Source: Circinella minor
Taxonomy: Eukaryota > Mucoromycota > Mucoromycetes > Mucorales > Lichtheimiaceae
Direction of reading: 5' to 3'
Assembly: GCA_016758965.1 (NCBI GenBank)
Contig: JAEPRB010000457.1
Span: 1-19,806, forward strand
DNA length: 19,806 bases
A model generated the notes under the pieces. The model searched no databases, was not told the DNA's origin, and worked only from the letters and a program-made list of their open reading frames with translations. Made by a program: the position numbers and the translations under genes. Below, one piece after another: positions 19,654-19,806 of the stretch; within the stretch, counting starts at the first letter, position 1; each line of letters begins with the position of its first letter.

Positions 19654-19806
19654 AAATATAATAATAAAAAAGTAGGTGTGAACTTTTTATTTTAATATTT
19701 AAAAGATGATTATTAAATTCTTTTAATAATTCTGTACTCCTTTTTATTCTATTATACAATTTATACTTTGTAAATTCATTATAATCTTCTACATTATACC
19801 CTGCAA

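Overview
This is AT-rich nuclear DNA from a fungus. Every conserved gene is cut by many short, AT-rich introns, mostly GT-AG. The gene set (a class I myosin with TH1, SH3 and an Arp2/3-type acidic tail, Svp26/TEX261, PPIL1 cyclophilin, H2A.Z, SNIP1/Pml1, Elongin-A) is eukaryotic and opisthokont. The intron density, the retained Abraxas-like and Elongin-A genes, and a decayed multi-exon gene resembling a family I recall from Rhizopus and relatives suggest an early-diverging fungus, probably Mucoromycota/Mucorales. That placement is inference.

Layout. 1-1311: no gene; short inverted repeats at the left edge. 1312-2495 (-): Svp26/TEX261 COPII cargo adaptor, 6 exons. 2684-3845 (+): Abraxas/ABRO1-like MPN-minus scaffold, 6 exons. 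4160-4990 (-): SNIP1/Pml1 FHA protein, one exon. 5155-6291 (+): PPIL1-type cyclophilin, 8 exons. 6515-8065 (+): Elongin-A, 9 exons. 8215-8802 (-): histone H2A.Z, 3 exons, the first contributing only the start codon. 9406-14567 (+): class I myosin, 16 exons, with one GC-AG intron. From about 14.6 kb the window changes character. It becomes gene-poor and holds a decayed small gene (15688-16359), a decayed multi-exon gene on the minus strand (16611-18560) with a poly-Thr microsatellite and a 7-bp tandem repeat, and short coding-looking scraps at 19350-19653.

Genes are largely arranged as head-to-head pairs: SVP26/Abraxas (188 bp apart), SNIP1/PPIL1 (164 bp) and H2A.Z/myosin-I (603 bp). SNIP1 and PPIL1 are both spliceosomal, so their shared promoter may co-express them. 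The other genes serve unrelated housekeeping functions: ER-Golgi sorting, ubiquitin/DNA-damage scaffolding, RNA polymerase II ubiquitylation, chromatin, and endocytic actin.

I found no prokaryote-type operon, CRISPR array, rRNA or tRNA, and no intact transposon. The points most worth checking are a fungal Abraxas homologue, a lysine-poor H2A.Z tail behind an ATG-only exon, a GC-AG intron in myosin-I, a serine in place of the Elongin-A BC-box cysteine, and the decayed gene family in the right third. Exon boundaries were read by eye, using splice signals, reading phase and family conservation.
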